64,000 nt of DNA. Origin: Pyrus communis (taxonomy: Eukaryota > Streptophyta > Magnoliopsida > Rosales > Rosaceae). The DNA is taken from contig NC_084805.1 of NCBI RefSeq assembly GCF_963583255.1, forward strand, positions 8,486,827 to 8,550,826. Direction: 5' to 3'. Made by a program: the position numbers and the translations under genes. How positions within the stretch are numbered: the stretch's first letter is position 1; every line of letters starts with the position of its first letter. Shown one piece after another: positions 45,046-55,525 of this stretch. The notes under the pieces were generated by a model. The model saw only the letters and a list, made by a program, of their open reading frames with translations, was not told the origin of the DNA and did no database searches.

Positions 45046-46660
45046 GTCTCATTAAAACAATTTGGTCCTATTACAACTATTGGTCCATGTGATTGATTTA
45101 GTAGTATATGATACTCCCACTATGCTTGTAAAACGATTTTTAAAGCAAGAGTATATGGTACTACTAACATAAGCTTTGCATTCATTGATGGACTATATAG
45201 TTGCCTTAGGGCCTTAGGATGACTATGAACCTTTGATTCGATCCAACACGAGCCTAATGTTGGATCTCGATATAGGGATGGTGATTGATTTTACTTATGC
45301 GTTTAATCACATTAAGGCGTGTTTTCTTTTGGGCGTTGGACCCAACTACTCCAATTTCATGCATATCAAATAAAACAAGAGAGGAATACTTCAAAGTAAA
45401 GAAGAGCATATGCTCTTTTACAGTATTTGATCAAATCAAAATACTTTAAAGTAAAGAAGAGCTTATGCTCTTTTACAACATTTGATCATATCAAATTACA
45501 ACCAAAAAACTAATCTACACATTCCCATGGTTCAAACAAATTTGAGAGACGGCCTTTCACGTAGCTCAATTATCGTGGGCTTAGGTTCATAATCACCTTT
45601 TCTTTAATTAATTAATGTTTTAACTAATTAAACTTGAATGCAACATTGTCATTTGGTTTTTGTATCCATAGAATAGATTTTAATGGAGCTAAATGAAATG
45701 AAAATCCAATTCTCATTTAAAGAGACAAAACTATTTTGTTCTCAACTAATTTGGGCCAAAATGCAAAACCTTAACTTTTGGGCTATATTGTAAAATACAA
45801 ACTTTTGAGGTCATTTTGTAAAAACACAAAAGTTCACTACTTCATGTATTTACAACTAGAACCCAAAAATTTCAACAAATACAAAAACTTCATTAGGAGC
45901 AAAACAATTTGTTCTTTAGTGATTTTGGGCATTTACGTAAAAACGTAAACTTTTGGGTTAAAGTGCAAATACACAAAAAGTATCAAAACTTTATGTAATT
46001 GCATAAAAACCCACCCCCATTATAGGGGTGGCCGGTCATGGTGAGTAGTGATGGTGTGCGTGAGTTGATTTGTGTGTTTGAAAGGTGATTGAAAGTTGTA
46101 AGTGATTAATATGGTGTGAATAGTAAAAAAAGGTAGGGGTGTTGTTTGAAAAATCATACCATCCATCACTATCAAAAACAAATAAACAACCAAACACCTT
46201 TTTTTGAATCAAAACAACAAACCTTTTGTTCTTGGTATGAACAATAAGAACGAAGCAAGAACATTGAAGAACATCCATGAAAACACATAAGAGCTCCATG
46301 AACGTTTTCACTCAATAAAACTCAAATTTTCACTACTCAAAAGAGGGTTAACATCCTAGGGTACTTAAGGGTTCCTAATGTCACTTTAAAACACTTTTAA
46401 CAAGGTAAACAACAACCTAAAAATCCACCCCTTGGATTTGGCCGAATTTCCCCATAAACATGGCACAAAATTTTAGCTCCAAAATTCATGCTTAAATGAA
46501 CTACATCTACAACTTTTGAGATGACAAATTTTCTAACAAAATTTACATTCAAAGAAGTAAGAATAAAGCTTGTAACAATTACAACAATCAAATCATAAAC
46601 TATAAAAATACAAAACCAAAAAGGATTCACCAACTACCAGATCTAGGCTCTGATACCACT
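45046..46660 (-). other. Interior of the 27 kb element, third block, with PBS
   Basis: The iMet-type PBS (TGGTATCAGAGC, minus strand 46658-46647) lies two bases inside the upper LTR. The remaining 1.6 kb is AT-rich leader with no confident ORF. A roughly 45 bp tandem pair containing AAGTAAAGAAGAGC(A/T)TATGC is at 45390-45480. Confidence 0.65.
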
Positions 46661-48297
46661 TGAAGGAAAAATTTGTGAAAACAAGTTCATTTGAGCAACA
46701 TCTATGCATGCAATTAACAATTAAAAGCGGAATCATGTTTGTATGTACTCAAAACAAAACTTTACCTATGAAATTCAAGGCCTAGTAGTTGTGGTGAACC
46801 AAGAATCAACTCAAATCTTAAAGAAAAGAGTTGAAAAGCTTTTATACCTTTAAAGCACCTCTTTGCTTAGCAAAGGATGTTCACCAATGTGAGGGCCTTC
46901 TTTCCTTAGTCTCCTTGCTCCTTGGCTCCATGGATGTGGATGGAGGAACTTTGCTTCTTGGCTCCATGACTTCTTGGATATGGATGAAGGAATGGATTCT
47001 CCAAGTTCCCAAGAAAAGGAACCTCTAAGTTTCCACACCAAGGAGAGCATTGAGGAAGAGATGAGTGACCTAGGAAGATATGGATGCTAGTCCATTCTTC
47101 CTAGGGTGGCCTGCCTTCTAAGAGAAGAAAAAGCTTTTTTTGTTTTTCTCTTTTCTCACTAGAAAACCCTTATGAGGGAATGAGTTATAATTTCCTTTCT
47201 ATAGCCACTTACATTGAGTGGCATAATTGAAATTAAAACCAATTATCCCTACTCATCTCCGTTGTTTCTTCAATCTCTACCTTACACGGTGTACAATCCA
47301 TTAGGTTCCTTTTAGCGAGGCAGTGGGCGATTAGAACTCTTCAAATCGATTGTGAATTGAAATTTACTTTTCAATTCTACCTTTAGTGATTATACACCTT
47401 TAGGGCTTCCACAAACCATAAGTGTCACCTAGCAGTATGTTATGGCTACCAAGCTGATTAGAAAAGGTGGAGATCCTATTCAGTTTGGGATTACAATGCA
47501 ATACGGTCTTTCTCTAATACAATACTCTTGACCACATTGTTTAATTTGATAGTTTATTCATGTCTACTATCCAATGTGATTCTCTTACTTATAAGATTAC
47601 CTTGAATGTGATTTGGAATGAATTCCTAAATCTCATTCATACTCTGGCCAGAGATTCTTAATCATATCATAGAGTATTCTCCCTCAAACAGTTTGAAGGT
47701 TAGAGATCCCTTGTTGTGCATTCACTTGCCTCCATGGCTAAGTAACTTAACCCTAACTATATCATGGACACCCTTTGACGGAGTGACTTTGACATAGTCA
47801 AAGATTAAGGACCTAACCATAAGACAATTATGATGGCTCAGGTCAAATGACTACCTTGCATTATCCCAACCATGAGTTTTCATGTGACATGAGTACGAGA
47901 AACTCCTTGTTGATCGCATTCAGCGGACTCATTCTCTATTGAGCACCTACATGCTTCTCTTGGTGTCAGTCACACCAATGACTTGAGACCAGTCACTCTT
48001 TCTAAGAGAAGACATAGCATGTACTGATCTTAATAGACTGTCAATGCCCAATTGACAATCTTATGATCAGGAACGTTTAGGATATGTATATGAAAGAGAA
48101 TGGTCTCATGAATCTAACTTCTTTAGATCACATTCTCCCAATTACATATTCCTTGGACTTATTGTTTAAGCATATAACATTTATATCAGACGGCTTTAAA
48201 AAATAATTTTGTCCTTTATATTAAACTAGGTTAGTTTAACATGTGAAATGTTTGTAAAGTATCATCATATGATTGGCTTTAGGGCACATTTCTGACA
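46661..48297 (-). repeat. 5' LTR of the 27 kb element
   Basis: The 1637 bp copy is homologous to 21151-22971 end to end, apart from small indels and one 216 bp deletion at 47241-47250. Visible substitutions are several per hundred bases, so it is much older than the Athila insertion inside. Confidence 0.88.
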
Positions 48298-48302
48298 AGA
48301 CT

Positions 48303-51141
48303 GACTGACATGTTGTCACCGAGCACATCAGGAGCGACGACAATATCATCGTAATCGATGTTTTCGTTATTTACCGAGTGCTCATAATCTTGACCTGCTC
48401 GACCATCATTTTCTGAGTCAAAAGAGCTTGACATTGTGTGTGCTCGGAATCTACATTTATTTTTTTGTCTTAGAAATATGAAGTAAATGAATCGCACAAA
48501 ATTGGAGCCTAATTATTTCAAGGATTAAGTGGTCATTCAAGTTGGGAACTTTAGCCTAATTTGTATACAAAATATACAAAGACCTCATTCTCTATTTTAT
48601 TGACTAAACTCACCAGAGTTGGTCCCTACAAGCCCCGCAACCAACATGTCCAGTTTTGTAATGGAAACAACAAGTACACTCGAAATCATACCAGTTTGAA
48701 AGCAAAGAGAAATATAGGTATGAAAAACCAACATGAGAAGAATCAACGAGGGAAGTTAAAAGCAAGTGAGTGCAAGTTCTGGTCATTGGAGAAAATAAGA
48801 TGCATAGTCAGTAAAGGATTGACTAAGTAGAAAAGTAAAAAAAAAAAAAAAAAAAATTGCCCAAGGGTTAAGTTTATATAGACGCGAGCAGTCGATCTCG
48901 ATTGTTCAAGAAAAAGGCGCTAAAACGACCAGATCACAACACATGGCGGCTCAGTTGCTTTGGACGTGAAACAACTTCAGAGCCCATGAGGCCATGCATG
49001 TTTGATGCGCATTTAATGTTGAGATGCCTCAATTCCTCCACCAATCCACAACAGACACGTACTCAACGAGCATGACTATCCCGACCGTTTCTATTATTAC
49101 TAATGAGTTAGGGGACTGATGGAATTTCAAACCGAGCACTCCCAAGGTGAAGGTCGACAATCAGAGCCTCCACTTTAGAATATCTTACAAAGCACCCATA
49201 TCTTTTTTGGGTCCAGTCGACAGTTACAACTCCATGATTAAGAAAGAACCCTTGAACAAAGAATTTGGGGACTTGTTAACGCAAGTTCCTTTTCGACCTT
49301 GAAAATAGTATATGCCTAAGAAAGCCTTTGTAAAGACCCAAAGACAATTAAAAGAAGGAAAGGAAGACCAATGCCCAATAGAAATAGAAAAGGAAACTCT
49401 GGGCGCTACGAACGACCACTCAACGGTTTGGTTTGCCTGCTAGTAAAGAAGCAAAACACCTCATTGTAAATTATTTTCTGACTGCTACCAGCAAATGGGC
49501 ATACTAACAACTTCATAGCACAAGGTCCTAAAGGAAAGCCACCTTGGACACTAACTCTAAGCCACATGTCGGTCATCAACAATAGCATAAGCCTATGAAG
49601 AGACATGAAGGCTGTCAGATCAAGCGCTCGGGTGTGGGTTTCCTCAAACCCAAAGGCCGAGCAAAGTATTTGGTACAGGTAGGCCCAAGAAAACATACTT
49701 TTAGGTCGAACAAACGTCACTTCATTACCACGTGTTGACTAAATGATAAAGGAGTAGCTAGCAAGACATGTCAACATCTTTGGTTTATAAATATAAAGTT
49801 GGTTGAGTACTTGAGCCTAGTGACTTTTGAAGTTCATTGAGGGCTTATATAAGATGGATGAATACCTCTTATAACAGGTCAGATATAGGAGAGAAAAAAT
49901 TAGAATGTTATCGAGCACTTCATGTAACCTTTATTCAATGTATACGAGCACCTCAATGGACATATGCCAGTTTTGAGAGGTGAACCACTTAATTCTACTT
50001 GTTAAGTTCTTATTGCTTTTACTCCAAGCCCCCCAAGGCCGAACGCACTGGTCTTTATTAACTTCCAAATTGGTATCTAAATTAAATGATAACAGTAACG
50101 GTTTTTTTACACCATTTTTTCGTTTTGTAAATCACTCTAAATTCCTCAAAGAAAATCCTAAAGCTTCATATTTACCGTCAATAATTTCTGTTTTTTTTTT
50201 CAATTTTAATTATTCTAAAAATATTATAGCGATTTAGGTTTAGCAAATTATAAGGCTAGCTGGATTGCAGATTCATTTCCTCTTTTTGTTTTTTTTTGTT
50301 TTTCCTAATAGTTGGCTTGCTCACTGGACATTACTAGAAGGATCTTTTGGAAGGACCACTAAACATTGAACAAAAATATAAAGAGCATTGTATCTTTTTC
50401 TTTGATAATAATTTTACAAACTCTTTATGTCGTGACTCTTTATCTTTGCTTTAGGCCTTTGGCTCGGCTGCTGGAAAATGGTTTCCTCAAGCTTAAGGTA
50501 AAAAACACTTACAAATGACTCATCAGATTGTGAGACCAATCAATTGGTATCGTGGACTTTTGACATGGAATGCCAAATTTACCACTCAACGAAGCGTCCC
50601 TCAATGGACCATGATGGTAGTATTTGTAGGAGTTCGTATTTACCACTTAACCAACTAGGTGTTCTATTGTGACTTAGTACCCTGTTTCAGGGACTTGAAC
50701 TTGTCTTGGAGACCTCTTAGGACCTAAACCTAGTACCCCAAAATCAGATGCCGACTCTTGAAAACTTAGAGGTGCATTCGTGTTGAGAAAAACAAACTTG
50801 TACATTGCAATTCAAATGAATGTTTTTAGTGTTTGTGCATTATACTTGTCATGTGGCCTTACTAGCACATGCAAACAAGGTATACCACAAGTTTGCAATG
50901 TCTAGAACTTATAGTATAATATTAATAAAATAAAATACATATTATAATATAAGCACATTAATAATAATGTGTAACATTGTGCCTACTAATATTTCTTGAT
51001 CTTATCCGATCTCAATCACCCAACACAACCATAAATATTTATGTTAAAGCGGTACTTTCGTTTGAAAATAAATTGTATTTTTTGTTGCTTTTTAATAGTT
51101 GTTACAAAAGATGAGAATCAGTAAAAATCAAACATGCATTA
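48303..51141. other. Unresolved mobile-element-derived and intergenic region
   Basis: A short minus frame at 48435-48303 (MSSSFDSENDGRAGQDYEHS) is acidic and may be the N-terminus of a gag in the Tat-like element broken by the 27 kb insertion. A 20-base poly(A) run is at 48838-48858. From about 48870 to 51140 no domain, RNA gene or clear repeat is recognised. A 5' LTR of the Tat-like element is expected here but could not be delimited. Confidence 0.4.
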
Positions 51142-51791
51142 GGGTGCGTATGTTTTCCGTCATGTGATCAAGCGTGATCTGATTGTTACCTTGTTGGAAA
51201 AAAAAAAAGAAATAAAATATATTTCTTTGTTGGAAAATAAAAAAATAAGAGGAATGTATTTAATTGAGATTTGAAAAGAATTTGATTGATTTATAAATTC
51301 TTGAAGTTTAAAGGAGTTTAATTGAGTTTTATAAACTCCATGAGAAATGAGACTTATGTGATTTTGATGAGGCATGCAATGAGAGGAAGCTGGAGATAAA
51401 GATGATGAAAATGGGAGGACGATTGATTGTGATGGTGGGAGTAATAAGGCACTCAGATAATATCATGAGAAAGAAGAATAGACAAACTCCATCAAAATCT
51501 TAAGAGAAGAGGTAAGATTTGTTATTGTTTAATTTACATTATAAACTCCTGTAAAATCCTTCACTTTTGAAAATTCTATCAAATCAATAATATTTTTAAT
51601 ACACGTGGACTTTTATAAATTCATTTGAAATCCTAATTGAATACATTAAGCTTTCTCTGGATTTTTGTAAACTCAATTGAAATCTTGATTGAATACCTCT
51701 GTACTTTCATAAACTCTTATAAAATCCCGATTGAATACTTTTGAATTTTAACTGCTTTATAATAATTAGAAATCTCAATTGAATAAGACCC
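51142..51791. mobile_element. Tourist-like MITE, about 650 bp
   Basis: The ends GGGTGCGTAT... and ...AATAAGACCC are flanked by TTA on both sides (51139-51141, 51792-51794). The interior has inverted, AT-rich segments with recurring TTTAATTGAGTTTTATAAACTCC-type words and their complements (51300-51340 against 51600-51770). It is non-coding. The terminal match is short, so classification rests mainly on TTA plus internal inverted structure. Confidence 0.5.
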
Positions 51792-51839
51792 TTAACACTT
51801 TCTAGAATTTATGCATTTTCTTGTTTGGTTTTATTTATT

Positions 51840-54335
51840 TATTTTATAGAAACGATAGTATATTAAAAGGATGAGGCCAAATCAGCCACAACCCAGTCAT
51901 CAAAACATAAAAGTAAGAGGATTAACAAGCCATTCACAGTGGCTACCAATTTCAGACTATATCTAGTTAAACGATGAGTGATAGGGTTGGCTTGACGTCG
52001 AATGTGGGTGCAAAAAGCTTCAGTGATTATGGAAAGAACACTCTTCGTATCCTCGACTAGCTGTCCAATTGTAGACAAGTTAAATGATTCTTAAGAGCTC
52101 CCACAATCTGAAGTGAATCCCCTTCAATTAAATTACGAAAATCCCTAGTCGACGCCCAAACTGCACACTTTCTGGCTGCCAACACCTTTGCATGCAGCGG
52201 ATAGTGGATGTCTTTGAAGTTCTTGCAGAAGGCTGCCACAAAAATGCCCAGGTTGTTCCTCACGGTGAAACTAACACCACCCACCTTGGATTCACGGTTC
52301 CATGTCCCGTCAAAATTGATCTTGATGCACCTCGAGGGAAGTACTTCCCATTTGGATGGTCGAGGCATCTAGGCTGCACCGAGCAAGCTTGGACGCACAG
52401 AAACTCCTACCACCATGTAATGGATTTTGATGCAGTAATGTCAGGGGAATCACAAATATTATTCCATAATTTAGAGGTCCTGCAACTCCAAATAACCTAG
52501 CAATTCATCAAAAAAGTTTTGAAACTATTGGGGATCGATTGCAAGGCTCCATTCCTAGAAAGAACAAGGCTCCATTCCACGGGGTAAGCTACCAATAGGG
52601 GAGCAGAGCCGCCAACAAGTTAAACGCAATTTTTGGGGGATGTTGGCGTTTCATAGTATGGAAGATTGACACACAGAAGAGGAAGAAGAAGCATGATTGG
52701 TAATGGGTAATAACCAATCCCTGGCCACATAATAACTAATTTTCACAGTGAATAACCCCATTTGCTTCATAGTGCCAAGTCAGGCAGTTAGAAGTATCCC
52801 GAATGCTCAGAGGTATTGAAAGGATTAGATCCATCTCCATGTCGTTGAAAAAGGGATGCAAGGAGATCACTTTTCCAGACCTTCATGTCGTGGTGAATCA
52901 GTTCCATCACCTGTTCCAAAGTGCAGCCATTAGGCTTGGGAGTCAAGATCCGGAAAGAGGATGGAAGAGAAATCCATGGTTCATGCTAAATGCTTATGAA
53001 ATCCCAATTGCCAATTAGCCATTTAGCCCCCCCTAATGATGTCCTTAGCTGCGTATATGCTTCTCCAGCAAGAAGAGCAATATGCCTTGACTTGAGCATC
53101 CATGAATGATGAAGAGGGAAAGTATTTCGTTGTGAGAACTCTGTCCAAGAGGGAGTCTGGGTTCGTAATCATCCGCCAAGCCTGTTTAGCCAAAATTGCA
53201 TGATTAAACGCGTAGAAATTTCTGAAACCCAAGCTAGCCTCTGATTTCAGAAAACATAATTTATCCCAAGAAATCCAGTGAATTTTCTTATCACCCTCAG
53301 TGTGACTCCACCAAAAGTGGGCAATAAGACGATCAAGCTCATCACAAAATTGCTTAGGGAGTAGGAAACAACTCATGAGATAGTTTGGGATAGATTGTGC
53401 CACAGCCTCGAAAGTGATTTATTTACCCGCCGCGCCCTCCACCTTGCCTTTACAGCTTTCAAGTCTTTTCTGTAGTCTTTCTTATATAAAACTAAAACAG
53501 GCACGACGGTTACCCCCCACAAGAGTTGGTAGTCCAAGATAACATTCATGAAAGTTAATAATTTTGACCCCCAACATAGTAGACAGCCGCACTTTCTCTC
53601 ACTTTTCAATATTTCTACTAGAGCAGATTTCGCTTTTATTAAGGTTTACTTTTTGTTCCGAAGCACGTTCAAACTTAGACAGGATGTCAGCGACATGATC
53701 GTAATTGGAGATGATAGCACGAGTGGACAAAAAATATCGTCAGCGAACAGTAAATGGTTCATTGAGGTACCGTTTGGTACGTGGGACGGGACGGAACAAA
53801 GTGGGACAAGGCGTTCCGTCCCACGTTTGGTATGCCTAAAACGGGTGGAACGAGCTGTTCCACGGGACGAGTTTTGGGTGAATTTTCGTTCCACCTCACC
53901 CCCTGGAACGACTCGTTCCACCTCACCCCCTGGAACGACTCGTTCCACATCCGTGGAACACAAAATTATAACCTCTCCGTCTCCTTCTTCTTCCTCCTTG
54001 TTTCCATCCGAGGGCATCTTTGCTCCCGCTCCGTTCCGTTCCGTCCTGTCCCGTCCCGTCCCATTCTGTTCCGTCCCGTCCCGTCCCATCCTGCAGTAAA
54101 CCCCAACAGTCCTAGAGGGAGATGATGGCCGAGAAGCCTTCCGCACAAAGCAAGAAAAGGCAGGGTAGATGGTCGCCCTGCTAAAGATCCATGATGGTTG
54201 AAAGTATCCCTGAGGGCTGTCATTTATAGTGAAAGAGTATGTAACTATTGATACATCAATCATCACCAGATTGATCCACTTAGGTGGGAAGCCCAATTTT
54301 ATCAAAACCCGCTGCAAGTACATCCATTCGATCCC
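51840..54335 (-). pseudogene. LINE ORF2 remnant (RT, zf-RVT region, RNase H), minus strand
   Basis: In minus order: LIKLGFPPKWINLVMIDVSI and VTYSFTINDSPQGYFQPS (RT palm), then a MITE, then MNHLLFADDIF (catalytic ADD box, about 53750). LPKQFCDELDRLIAHFWW, GDKKIHWISWDKLC and ASLGFRNFYAFNHAILAKQA (53400-53150) come next. The zf-RVT stretch (52500-53020) is decayed. RNase H follows: CIKINFDGTWNRESKVGGV (52330), ARKCAVWASTRDFRNLIEGD, HIRRQANPITHRLTRYSL (about 51970). Stops and frameshifts abound. The RNase H tail separates it from the LINE at the left edge. It is 5' truncated at about 54335. Confidence 0.88.
53766..54104. mobile_element. MITE inside the LINE reverse transcriptase
   Basis: About 340 bp separate the LINE palm from the ADD box. 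Ends are inverted: GGTACCGTTTGGTACGTGGG on the left and a GTCCCATCCTGCAGTAAACC-type right end, with GGGACGGGACGG and its complement CCGTCCCGTCCC just inside. A 27 bp unit (CCACCTCACCCCCTGGAACG) is repeated in tandem at about 53890-53944. CAGTAAA occurs at both borders but no clean target duplication was found. GC content is far above the surroundings. Confidence 0.7.
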
Positions 54336-54565
54336 AATGGAGTTTGAATATAGAAGTTTTATTTTTAAATTCTTTCATAAGAATTTGGAAATGACACGTA
54401 TTTACATATAATCTAAACTTGGAAATTGGAGGTTTCAAATTCCAAATGTTGAAAATTCTAAATTTTAGTGTTTATAAATAAATAAAAAATATTGGTGCAT
54501 GTCAATTTATAGAGTTCTAACTTTTGTCAAAGTTTTAAGTTTATTTACTTTATTGTAAAATAATG

Positions 54566-55253
54566 AGGTATTCATCAATTTACCCCTTGAACTTGTGATC
54601 ATTGGCCAATTTCCCCCTTCAACTTTAATTTTGGCCAATTTTTCCCCTCAACTCTCATAATTAGTCAATTTGCACCCTACTGTTAATTTGTTTTAATTTT
54701 CCATCTATTCTTCCATAAAGTAGGTATTCGCATGACTGCTTTTGAAGGGCAAAAAAAGTCAATTTGCACCTTACTGTCATTTTTTCAATTTTCACCCTAC
54801 TGTCATTTTCCGTTACGTAGGTTTCCCTACACCTTAAATAGAGGTAGACAAGGCCGAAGGAGGCGGCGACGGGGTGTGGGCAGCTGCAAACTGCAAAAAC
54901 TGCATATCAAATGAATTGGGCTGCAAATAGCGGAGGAGGGAGACGTTGGCAGCAGTGACGGGCTCGGCTTGGAGAAAAGGAAGAACAAGAGAAAGTTATG
55001 GAGAAAAGGAAGAACAAGAGAAAGTTAGAAGAAAAGGAAAAAGATAGAAGGTGCAGCGAAAATGACTTTTTTGCTTTTTAAAACCAGTTATGCGGATACC
55101 TACTTAGTAGAAGAATAGATGAAAAATTTTAAAAATTAACAGTAGAGTGCAAATTGACTAATTATAAGAGTTGAGGAGAAAAATTGATCAAAATTAAAAT
55201 TAAAGGAGAAAATTGACCAATCATTACAAGTTCACCGATAAATTAATGAACAC
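54566..55253. mobile_element. Mutator-like element with long terminal inverted repeats
   Basis: About 150 bp at each end are inverted copies (left GAACTTGTGATCATTGGCCA; right, inverted, GAACTTGTAATGATTGGTCA; both lead to CAACTCT(C/T)ATAATTAGTCAA). TTGTAAAATAAT occurs on both flanks (54554-54565, 55254-55265). A Mutator duplication is normally about 9 bp, so part of the 12 bp may be chance. The interior (54830-55080) is GC-rich and contains two copies of GGAGAAAAGGAAGAACAAGA, suggesting captured genic DNA. It sits about 270 bp before the SWIB gene ATG. Confidence 0.75.
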
Positions 55254-55265
55254 TTGTAAAATAAT

Positions 55266-55525
55266 TTGTTAAGTACAAAATGGAGGAGGTAACCAACCAA
55301 GGTGTAGGATGTAGATACTAGTGTGAAGAATTTAGACCGAGCAAAGCAAAGACAAAATTTCAAATCCCATAAATACCCTTCACCGGTCCACACGCCACCA
55401 TTACCCGTCTCCTTATTTCTCCTTCTTCACAGGTATCACTTGCATGAGACGCCATTTCCTTTCTCTCTCCTCTCCCTAAACTCCAATCCCTGCCGAAATA
55501 CCGGTTAATTCAAGGGCCCAGAAAA
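55266..55525 (+). promoter_or_regulatory. Proximal promoter and leader of the SWIB gene
   Basis: Between the Mutator-like element and the ATG lie 260 bp with a CATAAATACC word at 55369-55378 as a possible TATA box and CT-rich leader sequence after it. Most upstream control must therefore lie in or beyond the transposon. Start site is not determined. Confidence 0.4.

Larger units (their letters stand above)
21151..48297 (-). mobile_element. 27.1 kb nested LTR element with copia-like signals and non-coding interior (LARD-like)
   Basis: LTRs at 21151-22971 and 46661-48297 both begin TGAAGGAAAAATTTGTGAAA and end TCT(A/G)ACA on the plus strand. Perfect 5 bp duplications AGACT flank the unit at 21146-21150 and 48298-48302. 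On the minus strand a full iMet PBS (TGGTATCAGAGC, 46658-46647) follows the upper LTR. GTGCAAGTGGGAGAT (22986-22972) precedes the lower one, the classic copia-type purine tract. So the element runs right to left. Its own interior is 22972-26501, 37663-38436 and 45046-46660, about 5.9 kb, in which no credible gag-pol frame is seen. The rest is two younger insertions. Confidence 0.88.
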
